Origin: Mycobacterium mantenii
GTDB taxonomy: Bacteria > Actinomycetota > Actinomycetes > Mycobacteriales > Mycobacteriaceae
Assembly: GCF_010731775.1 (NCBI RefSeq)
Contig: NZ_AP022590.1
Location: 5,270,001 to 5,334,000, forward strand
Direction of reading: 5' to 3'
DNA length: 64,000 bases
Shown: piece by piece, positions 19,686 to 28,020 of the stretch
Position numbering within the stretch: the stretch's first letter is position 1
Layout: each line of letters starts with the position of its first letter
Program-made: the position numbers and the translations under genes
Notes under the pieces: generated by a model
Told to the model about the DNA's origin: nothing
What the model saw: the letters and a program-made list of their open reading frames with translations, nothing else
The model's database searches: none

Positions 19686-20563
19686 GACGCACGACCGGTC
19701 GGGTTCTTCGGTAAGACCTCGTCCGTGTCGAGTCCGCGGTCGACGCCGTGCGGGATCACGGTCTGGCCGGGTTCCAGCCGCAGTTGCCTGTCGTCAAGCT
19801 GCACGCTGATCTTGTCCGGTTCGAAGGAGACCAGGTTGCGGACCCTTGCGACCTCCGTCCAAGCGTCGACGTAGGACCACGCCGCGCGCTGGTGGCTGCC
19901 GATGTCGTAGTAAGAACATATTCCCTTGTAGGGGCAAAACGTCTGTACATCAACGGGTTTGAGGGTGGACTCGTCGACGTCGTCGCGCGGCACGTACCAC
20001 CGAGGCGCAAAACCCGATTCATAAAGCGCCAGCGGACGGTGGGTGTTGGCGATCACCTGGTCACCGTCCCGTACCACGAGATGACGTGCTGTGGAGCGGA
20101 TGTCGATGCGATGATAGGCGTCCGTGGCGTGGCCGACGATCCGTTCCTCTTCTTCGTAAAAGGCATCCATCGCGCGCCAGGCAAACGCCACCCGGCCATC
20201 GAAAACGGCGGCATGAGAGGCAAGCTCGGTGTGTTGCCACGCCGCGTGACTAACCTCGCGCTCTGCGACCTTGACCGCAAACCACTGCGTCGCGCCGAGA
20301 TCGCGGTGCTGTGTCACGCGGTCCTCGGCCACCAGAATTCCGGCCTCGATATCACCGCGCGCAAAGTAGGCCACGGGGTAGTGGCCCGGCTCGTGCAACA
20401 AGATCACGTCTTCGCTGTCGGCTATCCAGCTGTCCCCGAAGCGAACTCTCATTCGTCGCCGTAGTGGCTCGGCGAAGAGCAACCGTGTTGGCAGCGGCTG
20501 CTCTGTCAGGAAATGTCCTACCGAGCCGGTCGCAAGCGGACCCTGCTGCCATGCCAGCCCCAT
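19682..20563 (-). CDS. Protein with two DUF427 domains
   Basis: A 293-residue protein with two related modules: an N-terminal one (about 40-130) with RVRFGDSWIADS, and a C-terminal one (about 160-270) with ARHLVVRDGDQVIANT and a CPYKGICSYYDI motif, both typical of DUF427. The family is small, cytosolic and of unknown biochemistry. The ATG at 20563 gives the MGLAWQQGPLA N-terminus common to such proteins; the upstream frame is not supported. It lies 46 bp after the dehydrogenase and is ATGA-coupled to the channel gene. Confidence 0.8.
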   Translation of the reverse strand: MGLAWQQGPLATGSVGHFLTEQPLPTRLLFAEPLRRRMRVRFGDSWIADSEDVILLHEPGHYPVAYFARGDIEAGILVAEDRVTQHRDLGATQWFAVKVAEREVSHAAWQHTELASHAAVFDGRVAFAWRAMDAFYEEEERIVGHATDAYHRIDIRSTARHLVVRDGDQVIANTHRPLALYESGFAPRWYVPRDDVDESTLKPVDVQTFCPYKGICSYYDIGSHQRAAWSYVDAWTEVARVRNLVSFEPDKISVQLDDRQLRLEPGQTVIPHGVDRGLDTDEVLPKNPTGRAS

Positions 20564-20609
20564 CGTCGTGTCCCTTCGTCGAACGAAATCTGCCGGCCCC
20601 GAAGTCGCG

Positions 20610-21584
20610 TCACTGCATGACGACGACCATCTTCCCGCCGGCTTCACCCGCCTCCATCACGCGGTGCGCCTCGCGAATCTGGTCGAATGAGAAGACGTGT
20701 GACGGCTTTGCATCCAGCTCGCCGTCGGCGACCTGCCGGGCGATGTCTTGCAGGGGCACATCGGAGAGCGGAAAACCCGGTGTCCCAAAGATGAAGCTGC
20801 CGAAGAAGTTCCAGTTCACACCGCTGGCCATACGCAACAGCGGGTTGAAATCACCGATCGGATCTAGTCCGCCCAGCCATCCGGCCAGGCACGCCGTGCC
20901 GCCGCGCCGCAACATGTCGAGGGAGTCGAGGATGGTGCTGTTGCCCACCAGGTCCAGGACCGCGTCGATGTGTTTGGCTTCGGCGATGTGGCCGGCGAGG
21001 TCGCGCCTCTCCGGCTCGACGCGCGAAGCGCCGAGCCGCTCCAGCATCGGGAAGCGATCGCTGCGCCGCGCCGTAGCGATGACCCGCGCTCCGGCGGCGA
21101 CCGCCATCTTGAGTGCGGCTTGGCCGAATGATGAGGTCGCGCCGCGTAACACCAACGTCTGTCCGGATTTCAGGTCGAGGTTGCGGAACAGGCATGTCCA
21201 GGCGACCGCGTAAGTTTCGGGCAAGGCGGCCAAATCCGACCAGGGCAGGTCCGACTCGAAGAGGGCGACATTTGCTGCGCGCGCGCGAGTGTATTCGGCG
21301 TAGCTGCCGTTGATTGTCCGGCCAAGGCCGCCCATCAGTGCGGCCACCTTGGCGCCGACCGGGAACTCGCCTCCCGGACATGAGTCGACGATGCCGACGC
21401 ACTCGATCCCGCTGACCTCGGCGGCCTCTGCCCATTCGCCCCGACGCATGTGAAGTTCGGCGTGATTGATGCCGAAACCCTTTACCGCGATGACGACTTC
21501 GCCGTCCCTGGGCAACGGCTTGGGGATGTCGGAGTAGACCAGGCTGTCCAGTCCGCCGAACCGTTCCAGGATGATCGCCCGCAT
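20610..21584 (-). CDS. Zinc-type alcohol dehydrogenase/quinone oxidoreductase
   Basis: A 324-residue MDR-superfamily oxidoreductase starting MRAIILERFG. The coenzyme-binding region is LVLRGATSSFGQAALKMA, and no structural zinc cysteine cluster is seen, so it belongs to the zinc-independent quinone oxidoreductase/enoyl reductase side. The frame is open upstream to 21722, but that would place the start inside a palindromic operator, favouring the shorter protein. Two copies of the palindrome shared with neighbouring promoters lie upstream (21705-21744), so it is probably repressed by one of the adjacent TetR proteins. Confidence 0.82.
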   Translation of the reverse strand: MRAIILERFGGLDSLVYSDIPKPLPRDGEVVIAVKGFGINHAELHMRRGEWAEAAEVSGIECVGIVDSCPGGEFPVGAKVAALMGGLGRTINGSYAEYTRARAANVALFESDLPWSDLAALPETYAVAWTCLFRNLDLKSGQTLVLRGATSSFGQAALKMAVAAGARVIATARRSDRFPMLERLGASRVEPERRDLAGHIAEAKHIDAVLDLVGNSTILDSLDMLRRGGTACLAGWLGGLDPIGDFNPLLRMASGVNWNFFGSFIFGTPGFPLSDVPLQDIARQVADGELDAKPSHVFSFDQIREAHRVMEAGEAGGKMVVVMQ

Positions 21585-21704
21585 GGTTTCGCCGCCGGGT
21601 TGTTCGCGCACCACCGCGGGCGCGGTGGGCAGCTGGGGCGAATCGGTGGCAGCCACGTACCGCCCCCTCCAGATCGTCAGCGATGCTCGGTCAATCGGCA
21701 CTGA

Positions 21705-21722
21705 ATGGGCCATCTGACCCAT
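21705..21722. promoter_or_regulatory. TetR-type operator, site A1 (ATGGG-N8-CCCAT)
   Basis: Perfect 5-bp inverted arms with an 8-bp spacer, upstream of the dehydrogenase gene. The same architecture occurs at four other places in this 2.6-kb stretch, always in intergenic DNA around the two TetR genes. Confidence 0.6.
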
Positions 21723-21726
21723 TATT

Positions 21727-21744
21727 ATGGGCGCACCTTCCCAC
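21727..21744. promoter_or_regulatory. TetR-type operator, site A2 (ATGGG-N8-CCCAC)
   Basis: A near-perfect copy of the neighbouring palindrome, offset by 22 bp (about two helical turns), so two repressor dimers could bind side by side. One arm base differs from perfect symmetry. Confidence 0.5.
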
Positions 21745-21766
21745 TATGTCCAGGGGAGCGGCGCCG

Positions 21767-22438
21767 TCAGGCTTTACGTCGGCCGCGCGACGACGTGGAT
21801 CGCCCCTCGCGCGACGGGGGTTGGGGCGCGAAAGAGCGCACGTAGTCGACGGCGGCATTGACGGCGGCCCGCAGCGGTTGCGGATCGCCGGTGGCGTGGG
21901 TGAGCATCGCGCCGCCCTGGTGTGCGGCGACGAGCGATACGGCCAGATGCCGCGGGTCGGCGTCCGGGCGCAGGTCGCCGCGCTCGCGCATCGACTCGAG
22001 GCCCGCCCGAAACAGTTCTATCCATTGGTCATATCCCGCGGCGAGGTCGTCGTGCATCTCGCGGTCGGCCTCGATCAATTCGCCCGCCAGAGATCCGTAG
22101 ACGCAACCCCCGACCCGGTACACGGCGTCGATGTCGGACACGCAGGCATCCGCCCACGCCTGCAGCGCATCAAAGCTGTCCAGGCCGGCGAACCGCGGCT
22201 GAGAGTGGAACGCCCGCACGTTGTTTCGGCGCGCCTCGACGACGTGCCGGGTCAAGTCGCGCTTATCGCGGAAGTAGTGCGAGATCTGGGATCCGCCCAC
22301 CCCGGCGGTGCGGCGCACCTGGTCGACACTGGTGTTGGCGACGCCGCGCTCGAACATCAGCCGGGCGGCGACCTCGATGATGCGCGCGCGCGTCGCCATT
22401 CCCTTGCGGGTGAACCGCGATGAGGGCTGTTCGGTCAT
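21767..22438 (-). CDS. TetR-family repressor (first of two paralogues)
   Basis: A 223-residue TetR protein with an N-terminal helix-turn-helix (about 15-65; VDQVRRTAGVGGSQISHYFRDK) and a C-terminal ligand-binding domain with TetR_C-like features (VYGSLAGELIEADREM). It is clearly paralogous to the next TetR upstream (shared R-F-T-K-G-ATR-R-I start, GSQ-HYF-DK recognition region, FHSQP-GL-SFD linker). It starts 24 bp after that gene stops, so the two are probably one transcript. The likely operator is the shared ATGGG/CTGGG palindrome. Ligand unknown. Confidence 0.87.
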   Translation of the reverse strand: MTEQPSSRFTRKGMATRARIIEVAARLMFERGVANTSVDQVRRTAGVGGSQISHYFRDKRDLTRHVVEARRNNVRAFHSQPRFAGLDSFDALQAWADACVSDIDAVYRVGGCVYGSLAGELIEADREMHDDLAAGYDQWIELFRAGLESMRERGDLRPDADPRHLAVSLVAAHQGGAMLTHATGDPQPLRAAVNAAVDYVRSFAPQPPSREGRSTSSRGRRKA

Positions 22439-22462
22439 GTTGGCATCTTGGGCGCGGAGGGT

Positions 22463-23158
22463 TCAGCCGGCTTGCCGTGCCGGGCGGCGGACCCGCGACC
22501 GCCGCGGCGGACGCGGCGCCCGCTCGGCGCTGTTGGTGGCGAACATGCGCAGGTAGTTCACCGCGAAACGAATCGCGTCGGCGTGCGGCCACTCCTCTTG
22601 GTAGGTGAAGGTCAACACGCCGCCCCCTTGATGCGCGGCGACGATCACCCACGCGAGTTGCCGTGGGTCGGCATCGGCGACCAGCAGGCCGTCATCCTTC
22701 ATTCGCTGAATTGCGCTCTGCAACAGGTCGACCCACTGTCGATAACCGGTCGCCAAGGCGTCGCGCGTCGTGTCGTCGGATTTCGCCAACTGGGCTGCCA
22801 GCGCGTGATAGGTCGGCGTGCCGAAGTACCCGATGCGACGCAGGAAGCGCATGTTGAGGTTGACCCACCGCTCGAAGTCGTCAAAAGAACCCAGGCCCCG
22901 AAGCGTGGGCTGGCGGTGAAAATCCAGCACCACACCGATCTGGCGGCGGATCACCGCGCGGATCAGTGCCGCCTTGTCGGCGAAATAGTGGGCAAGCTGT
23001 GAGCCGCTGACCGAGGCCGCGCGCCGCACATTCTCCATGTTGGACGCCGAGAGGCCCTCGGTGACGATCAGCTGGGCGGCGGCCTGCACGATCCGGTCGC
23101 GGGTGGCCCGCCCCTTGGCGGTCAACCGTTGTTCGTCGTGAACATCGGGATGGGCCAT
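22463..23158 (-). CDS. TetR-family repressor (second of two paralogues)
   Basis: A 231-residue TetR protein, paralogue of the gene downstream. The helix-turn-helix region contains NVRRAASVSGSQLAHYFADK. The C-terminal domain is similar, but the C-terminus is arginine-rich. A perfect palindrome of the shared operator type lies 32 bp before its start codon, suggesting autoregulation. With recognition helices this similar, the two paralogues could compete for the same sites or form heterodimers; that is inference. Confidence 0.87.
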   Translation of the reverse strand: MAHPDVHDEQRLTAKGRATRDRIVQAAAQLIVTEGLSASNMENVRRAASVSGSQLAHYFADKAALIRAVIRRQIGVVLDFHRQPTLRGLGSFDDFERWVNLNMRFLRRIGYFGTPTYHALAAQLAKSDDTTRDALATGYRQWVDLLQSAIQRMKDDGLLVADADPRQLAWVIVAAHQGGGVLTFTYQEEWPHADAIRFAVNYLRMFATNSAERAPRPPRRSRVRRPARQAG

Positions 23159-23190
23159 CGCGTCAGGCTAACCCGGGAGTCCCTTCATTT

Positions 23191-23208
23191 ATGGGATATC
23201 CAGCCCAT
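23191..23208. promoter_or_regulatory. TetR-type operator, site B (ATGGG-N8-CCCAT)
   Basis: A perfect palindrome, extendable by one base each side (TATGGG/CCCATA), placed between the hydrolase stop and the start of the upstream TetR gene. The position fits autoregulation of the TetR pair. Confidence 0.65.
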
Positions 23209-23217
23209 ACATCGGGA

Positions 23218-24087
23218 TCAGGCCTGGAGTCGCCTGGCTAGGAAGCCCCGGATCAACCGGGCGACGTCCTCGCCCGCGGACTCCAACAGAAAATGCCCGC
23301 CGTCGAGCAGGTGGATCTCGGCCTCGGGCAGGTCGTCGGCGAACGCTTCGGCGCCGGCCGGCCCGAAGATCTCGTCGCCGCGCCCCCACACCGCAAGCAG
23401 CGGCACCCGGGTGGCGCGGAAGTACTCGTGCAGGCGCGGATACATCGGCGCATTGGTGGCGTAATCGCGAAACAGCTTCAGCTGCACCAGATCGTTGCCG
23501 GGGCGGGAGAGCAGCGAGTAGTCGTGATACCACGAGTCGGGATCGACCAGCGTCTCGTCGGCCACCCCGGTCAGGTACTGCCACCGGGTGGCGTCCAGGG
23601 TGAGGAACTGCCGCACCGGCGCCTCGGTTTCCGCCGTCTGCTCCTGTTGGTACGCCTGCACGACCTTCCAGAAGCTTTCGACGAATCCCGCGTCATAGCC
23701 ATTGCCGTTCTGGCTGATGATTGCGGTGATCGCGGATGGGTCGCGCAGTGCGAGTCGCCAGCCGATCGGCGCGCCGTAGTCCTGGACGTACATGGCATAC
23801 CGGTCGAGGCCCAGGCTTCGCAGCAGACCCGCCGTGAGGTCGGTCAGCGCGTCGAACGTGTAGTCGAACTCCTCGACCGGTGGGGCGTCGGACAGGCCGA
23901 ACCCCAGGTGATCGGGCGCGATGACGTGGTAGCGGTCGGCGAGGGCCGGGATCAAGCGGCGGAACATGTATGAGCTGGTGGGAAACCCATGCAGGAGCAC
24001 CACCGCGGGAGCGGCGGGATCCCCGGCCTCGCGATAGAAGAGCCGATGGCCGTCGGCGGTGGCGTATCGATGATGAACGGCAGGCAC
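23218..24087 (-). CDS. Alpha/beta hydrolase, haloalkane dehalogenase/epoxide hydrolase type
   Basis: A 289-residue alpha/beta hydrolase. The oxyanion motif is LLHGFPTSSY. The nucleophile is Asp103 in YVQDYGAPIG, which places it with haloalkane dehalogenases and epoxide hydrolases rather than serine esterases. The catalytic histidine is in DGGHFLLES near residue 265. An acid residue in VWGRGDEIFG completes the site. The gene is divergent from the MOSC fusion gene, and two operator palindromes lie between them, so both are probably derepressed by the same signal. Confidence 0.88.
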   Translation of the reverse strand: MPAVHHRYATADGHRLFYREAGDPAAPAVVLLHGFPTSSYMFRRLIPALADRYHVIAPDHLGFGLSDAPPVEEFDYTFDALTDLTAGLLRSLGLDRYAMYVQDYGAPIGWRLALRDPSAITAIISQNGNGYDAGFVESFWKVVQAYQQEQTAETEAPVRQFLTLDATRWQYLTGVADETLVDPDSWYHDYSLLSRPGNDLVQLKLFRDYATNAPMYPRLHEYFRATRVPLLAVWGRGDEIFGPAGAEAFADDLPEAEIHLLDGGHFLLESAGEDVARLIRGFLARRLQA

Positions 24088-24171
24088 GAGGTTCCCCCTG
24101 ACTCAACAGGATTCGGCACCGAGCGTCGTGGTGGCGTCCGATGAAGGTGTGCGAAACCCAGCGCTCAGGTT

Positions 24172-24189
24172 CTGGGTTATACGACCCAG
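24172..24189. promoter_or_regulatory. TetR-type operator, site C (CTGGG-N8-CCCAG)
   Basis: A perfect 5-bp inverted repeat with 8-bp spacer, 85 bp before the hydrolase start codon. It has the same layout as the sites near the TetR and dehydrogenase genes, with C/G in place of A/T at the outer base. Confidence 0.6.
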
Positions 24190-24261
24190 TATGCACCAAA
24201 CCGGCGAGAGGCAACAGTCCGCGAACCGAATATGTTGCCCAGCACACCGGCCTGCCATATT

Positions 24262-24279
24262 CTGGGCCGATCATCCCAG
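24262..24279. promoter_or_regulatory. TetR-type operator, site D (CTGGG-N8-CCCAG)
   Basis: A perfect inverted repeat, 40 bp before the start codon of the MOSC-ferredoxin reductase gene. Sites C and D are 90 bp apart, one serving each divergent gene. Confidence 0.6.
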
Positions 24280-24319
24280 TTGACGGCTCGCGCGATAGGG
24301 GCTGGTTCGAGGTGACACA

Positions 24320-26032
24320 GTGGGCAGGCTCGTTTCGGTAAACGTGGGCACGCCCAAAGACGTGCACTGGCGGGATAAGACCGTGTACACCGGGATCTGG
24401 AAGACCCCCGTCGCGGGGCCGGTCATGGTGCGCCGGCTGAACATCGACGGTGACGGCCAAGGCGACCTCGCCGGTCACGGCGGGGAACAACGCGCGGTCA
24501 TGGTGTACCAGAGCGAGTCCTATGACTTCTGGAAGATCTACCTGGGTCGCGACGACCTACGGCCGGGTCACTTCGGCGAAAACTTCACCGTCACGGGGCT
24601 CGCCGACGACGACGTCTGCATCGGCGACCGCTACCGCATCGGCGATGCCGAATTCGAGGTTACCCAGCCGCGCGTCACCTGCTTTCGCGTCGGCATCCGG
24701 CTTGACGAGCCCGATATGCCCAACCTCCTGGTCTCCCAACATCGTCCGGGCTTCTACTTTCGCGTGATCACCGAGGGACACGTGCGGGCCGGCGACGACA
24801 TCGTGCGGACGCGCCGCGGCCGTCACGAACTCAGCGTCGCCGACGTCGACGCCCTGCTCTATCTACCCGACCGCAACGTCGAAACGCTGCGCAAGGCCGT
24901 CGACGTTCCGGGGCTCAGTCCGGGCTGGCAGCAGTCTTTTCACGACCTGCTTGCCGCACACGAGGGCGCGGTTTCCGCGCTAGCGCCACCCGTGAGAGCC
25001 GAACCCGGGTGGCCGGGATTTCGGTCGTTGCGCGTCACCCAAACCCGCAGGGAGAGTGCACAAGTGCTCTCGATCCGGCTGGAAGCCGACGACCAGAATC
25101 CATTGCCGCCGGCGCTTCCGGGCCAGTACTTGACGGTCAAGATCGCGGGCGCCGGCGAGCCCGCACCGTTGCGCAGCTACTCCCTGTCGGACGATTCCTC
25201 CACCGGGTCCTATCGCATCAGCGTCAAGCGCGAGGATCACGGTGTGGTGAGCCGATGGCTGCACGCCTACATCCGGCCCGGGTCGCTGATAGCGGCGGCG
25301 GCCCCACGTGGCGATTTCTACCTCACCGACGACAGCGGACCGGTCGTCCTGTTCTCCGCCGGAATCGGCGCGACTCCGGTACTGGCGATGCTGCATGCGC
25401 TGGCCGCCGCCGGCAGCCGCCGTGACATCTGGTGGCTGCACACCACTCGCAATCGCGAAACCCAGGCGTTCGCAGAGGAGGTCACAACGCTCATCGAGTC
25501 GTTACCACACGCCAAACAGCAGGTCTTCTACACGGCAACGCAGGGCCGCCTTGGCCGCGAGTCCCTCGTGGCCTTGGGTCTGCCCGTAAGTGCCACCGTT
25601 TACCTCTGCGGTCCAACGCAATTCATGGCCGACATGCGCGATGGCTTGGCCGGCATGGGCTTCGACCCGGGCCGCATGCACAGCGAGCTGTTCGGCGCGC
25701 TGCCGGCGATCAACCCGGGGATTGTCGACACCGAGGAGCGCAGGCCACCGCACCCGCCCGTCGGACCGCCGGGCACCGGGCCGGCGATCACGTTCGCGCG
25801 CAGCGGGTTAACGGTCAACTGGCCACCCCGCTTCCGGAGCATCCTCGATCTGGCCGAAGCCTGCGACGTGCCGACCCGCTTCTCCTGTCGAAGCGGGGTG
25901 TGTCACGTGTGCGTCACCGGCATCGTCGACGGGACGACCACTTACGTTCAGCGACCGCTGGAGTCACCCGGCGACGGGTCGGTCCTGATCTGCTCGGCGG
26001 TCCCGGAAACCGATGTGGTGCTGGACCTCTAG
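24320..26032 (+). CDS. MOSC domain fused to ferredoxin reductase and 2Fe-2S domain
   Basis: A three-part 570-residue protein. Residues 1-200 are a YiiM-like MOSC domain with the conserved cysteine (Cys121 in RVTCFRVG) expected to hold a molybdenum-cofactor sulfur/Mo centre. Residues 235-465 are an FAD/NAD(P)H reductase domain (RSYSLSD flavin motif, FSAGIGATPVLAML nucleotide motif). Residues 485-570 are a plant-type 2Fe-2S ferredoxin with Cys523, Cys528, Cys531 and Cys558. YiiM-type proteins reduce N-hydroxylated compounds; here the electron chain is built in. The GTG start follows GAGGTG. A predicted operator lies just upstream. Confidence 0.88.
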   Translation: MGRLVSVNVGTPKDVHWRDKTVYTGIWKTPVAGPVMVRRLNIDGDGQGDLAGHGGEQRAVMVYQSESYDFWKIYLGRDDLRPGHFGENFTVTGLADDDVCIGDRYRIGDAEFEVTQPRVTCFRVGIRLDEPDMPNLLVSQHRPGFYFRVITEGHVRAGDDIVRTRRGRHELSVADVDALLYLPDRNVETLRKAVDVPGLSPGWQQSFHDLLAAHEGAVSALAPPVRAEPGWPGFRSLRVTQTRRESAQVLSIRLEADDQNPLPPALPGQYLTVKIAGAGEPAPLRSYSLSDDSSTGSYRISVKREDHGVVSRWLHAYIRPGSLIAAAAPRGDFYLTDDSGPVVLFSAGIGATPVLAMLHALAAAGSRRDIWWLHTTRNRETQAFAEEVTTLIESLPHAKQQVFYTATQGRLGRESLVALGLPVSATVYLCGPTQFMADMRDGLAGMGFDPGRMHSELFGALPAINPGIVDTEERRPPHPPVGPPGTGPAITFARSGLTVNWPPRFRSILDLAEACDVPTRFSCRSGVCHVCVTGIVDGTTTYVQRPLESPGDGSVLICSAVPETDVVLDL

Positions 26033-26061
26033 GAGAGTCCGTGGCCCGCGGACATTTATTC

Positions 26062-26859
26062 CTACGGGGTCAACGGGACGGACGCCTCCGCGGTGTAGCA
26101 CAGGAAGGTCAGGGTCTCCTGCAGATACAGCTGCACGGTGTCCGCATCATGGCTGGTGTACCCGATCGACACGTCGTGCCCGAGCTGCAGGTCGAAGTCG
26201 CCGCCGCGAGTGGTCAGCACGAAGGCGCCGTCGATGGCCGGGGCCCAGATGATGTCTCCGGGAACCAGCCGGTCGATGTGTTCGAGGATGGGGTAGCCGT
26301 GTTCGGTCGTCTCGCTGACCATGGTGTAGACCTCGGCGGACAGCAGCACCGAGTAGGGGCCGTCGACACCGGCCAGCCGGAGTTCGGAGATCGCCTGGGT
26401 GATGACGTCGGGAATCTCGCGCGGATCCGCGGGCAGGGTCAGCGACTTGTTCGAGCTGGCGGAGCGGATGCCCTCGATGGACGCCGCGGAGTAGCCCTCG
26501 AAGATGGCCCGGTCTTCGACGAACGCCAGCTTCTTGGCGGCCTCCTTCACCGGGTCCCAGTCGGAGTCGTTGGCGCCGCGCTCGACGTTGTCGATCTCGT
26601 AGCGCGACAGGGTGAACGGAACCCGCAGCCGGACAAGGGGTTTGCTCTCCCTCAGGTGAGCCTCCACGCCGTCGGTGGGTGACGCCACGTTGGTCAGCCG
26701 ACCGGTGCTCACCGCGGCCGTGACCGGGCCGCCCGGCTCGCTGACGTCGACGACCCGGCGTCCGGCGATGTGGCGTTTGAAGGTCCGTGCCGCCTCCACT
26801 TCGATTTCCTTCCAAGCGGCTTCGGTGACCGGTGCCAGGTCGCGATAGAGGTTGTTCAT
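26062..26859 (-). CDS. Encapsulin nanocompartment shell protein
   Basis: A 265-residue HK97-fold shell protein (linocin/Cfp29 family, Rv0798c) that self-assembles into a protein nanocompartment. The N-terminal [16 protein letters not shown], the central ERGANDSDWDP region and the C-terminal YTAEASVPLTP are characteristic. Its start overlaps the DyP peroxidase stop by four bases, so shell and cargo are translationally coupled. The DyP C-terminus carries the loading peptide. In M. tuberculosis this pair is linked to oxidative-stress defence at acidic pH. Confidence 0.95.
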   Translation of the reverse strand: MNNLYRDLAPVTEAAWKEIEVEAARTFKRHIAGRRVVDVSEPGGPVTAAVSTGRLTNVASPTDGVEAHLRESKPLVRLRVPFTLSRYEIDNVERGANDSDWDPVKEAAKKLAFVEDRAIFEGYSAASIEGIRSASSNKSLTLPADPREIPDVITQAISELRLAGVDGPYSVLLSAEVYTMVSETTEHGYPILEHIDRLVPGDIIWAPAIDGAFVLTTRGGDFDLQLGHDVSIGYTSHDADTVQLYLQETLTFLCYTAEASVPLTP

Positions 26860-27866
26860 GAAGTGGTTCCTTTCAGGCTGCCGATCGAAAGTGAGCCGCC
26901 CTGTGCAACAGGCGTTTCCGCCGCCGGTGCTGCGGGCAGCGGCGGCGGGTCATCGAGAAAGTCGAGGGTGGGGGATAAGAACAATCCGCCGGTGACGGCC
27001 GTGGAGAAGTCCAGGATGCGGTCGGTGTTGCCGGGCGGATCGCCGAGGAACATGTTGCGCAGCATTTGTTCGGTGACTTTCGGCGTGCGCGAATAGCCGA
27101 TGAAATATGTGCCGTATTCACTTTCGCCGAGCTCGCCGAACGGCATGTTGTGCCGCACGATCTTCAGCTCGGTGCCGTCGTCGTCGGTGATCACATTGAG
27201 GGCGACGTGGGCGTTGCCCGGCTTGACGTCGTCATCGAGCTCGATGTCATCGAGCTTGGTGCGGCCGATCACCCGCTCCTGCTCGGCGACCGGAATCGAA
27301 TTCCACGACGACATGTCGTGCAGGTACTTCTGCACGTGCACGTAGCAAGAGCCGGCGAAGTCGGGGTCCTCGTCGCCGACCGCGGTGGCACTGGCCGCCA
27401 ACGCGCCGTCCGGGTTCTCGGTGCCGTCAACGAATCCGAGCAGGTCACGGTTGTCGAAGTAGCGAAAGCCATGCACCTCGTCGACCACAGTGACCGCGCC
27501 GGCCATCGCTTTGAGGATCCGGTCGGCCAGTTCGAAACAGACATCCAGGCTCTCGGCCCTGATGTGGAACAACAGGTCCCCCGGCGTGGCGGGAGCGGTG
27601 TGCCGCGGTCCCTTCAGCTCGGGGAACCGATGCAATTCGGCGGGACGCGGTCCGGAGAACAGGCGATCCCAGGCGTCGGAGCCGATCGAGGCGATCGCCG
27701 ACAACCGCTTCTGGGGTTCGCGGAAACCGATCGCACGCACCAGGCCGGGAATGTCGGGCAGCGCGTCGTGCACCGTCGCCTCTCCGCCGTCGTCGATGGT
27801 CACCACCAGGAAGATCGCCGCGGGGGTCAGCGGCGCGAGGATGGGTTGCGGTTGGACGGGGGGCAC
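26856..27866 (-). CDS. DyP-type heme peroxidase, encapsulin cargo
   Basis: A 336-residue dye-decolourising peroxidase (Rv0799c type). The distal-side GFVDGTENP motif and the NAHVALNVI region with a conserved histidine are visible. The C-terminal segment SLSIGSLKG is the encapsulin targeting peptide, so the enzyme is packaged inside the shell encoded by the next gene. The GTG at 27866 ([13 protein letters not shown]) is chosen by comparison with family N-termini. The open frame continues upstream through a 57-bp tandem repeat, which would add repeated [16 protein letters not shown] units and is unlikely to be translated. Confidence 0.93.
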   Translation of the reverse strand: MPPVQPQPILAPLTPAAIFLVVTIDDGGEATVHDALPDIPGLVRAIGFREPQKRLSAIASIGSDAWDRLFSGPRPAELHRFPELKGPRHTAPATPGDLLFHIRAESLDVCFELADRILKAMAGAVTVVDEVHGFRYFDNRDLLGFVDGTENPDGALAASATAVGDEDPDFAGSCYVHVQKYLHDMSSWNSIPVAEQERVIGRTKLDDIELDDDVKPGNAHVALNVITDDDGTELKIVRHNMPFGELGESEYGTYFIGYSRTPKVTEQMLRNMFLGDPPGNTDRILDFSTAVTGGLFLSPTLDFLDDPPPLPAAPAAETPVAQGGSLSIGSLKGTTS

Positions 27867-27872
27867 GTTGGT

Positions 27873-27999
27873 GACCCTAGCGTGGCGACGGCGAGCGCAC
27901 GAAGTGGAGCGAGCAAGGAGCGCGCAATCGAACCCAGCGTGGCGACGGCGAGCGCACGAAGTGGAGCGAGCAAGGAGCGCGCAACCGACCCTAGCGTGG
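27873..27999. repeat. 57-bp tandem repeat, about 2.2 copies
   Basis: Two full 57-bp units (27873-27929 and 27930-27986) differ at about three positions and are followed by a 13-base partial third copy. The unit contains purine-rich GAGCG-type motifs resembling mycobacterial interspersed repeats. It fills most of the 154-bp gap between the DyP start and pepC, so it overlaps both divergent promoters. Copy number could vary between strains. Confidence 0.8.
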
Positions 28000-28020
28000 A
28001 CCGTCCGGTGGCGGACAGCC

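Noticed and set aside
27873..27999. Possible CRISPR-like array
   Set aside because: The 57-bp units are directly adjacent with no spacers, so it is a tandem repeat, not CRISPR.
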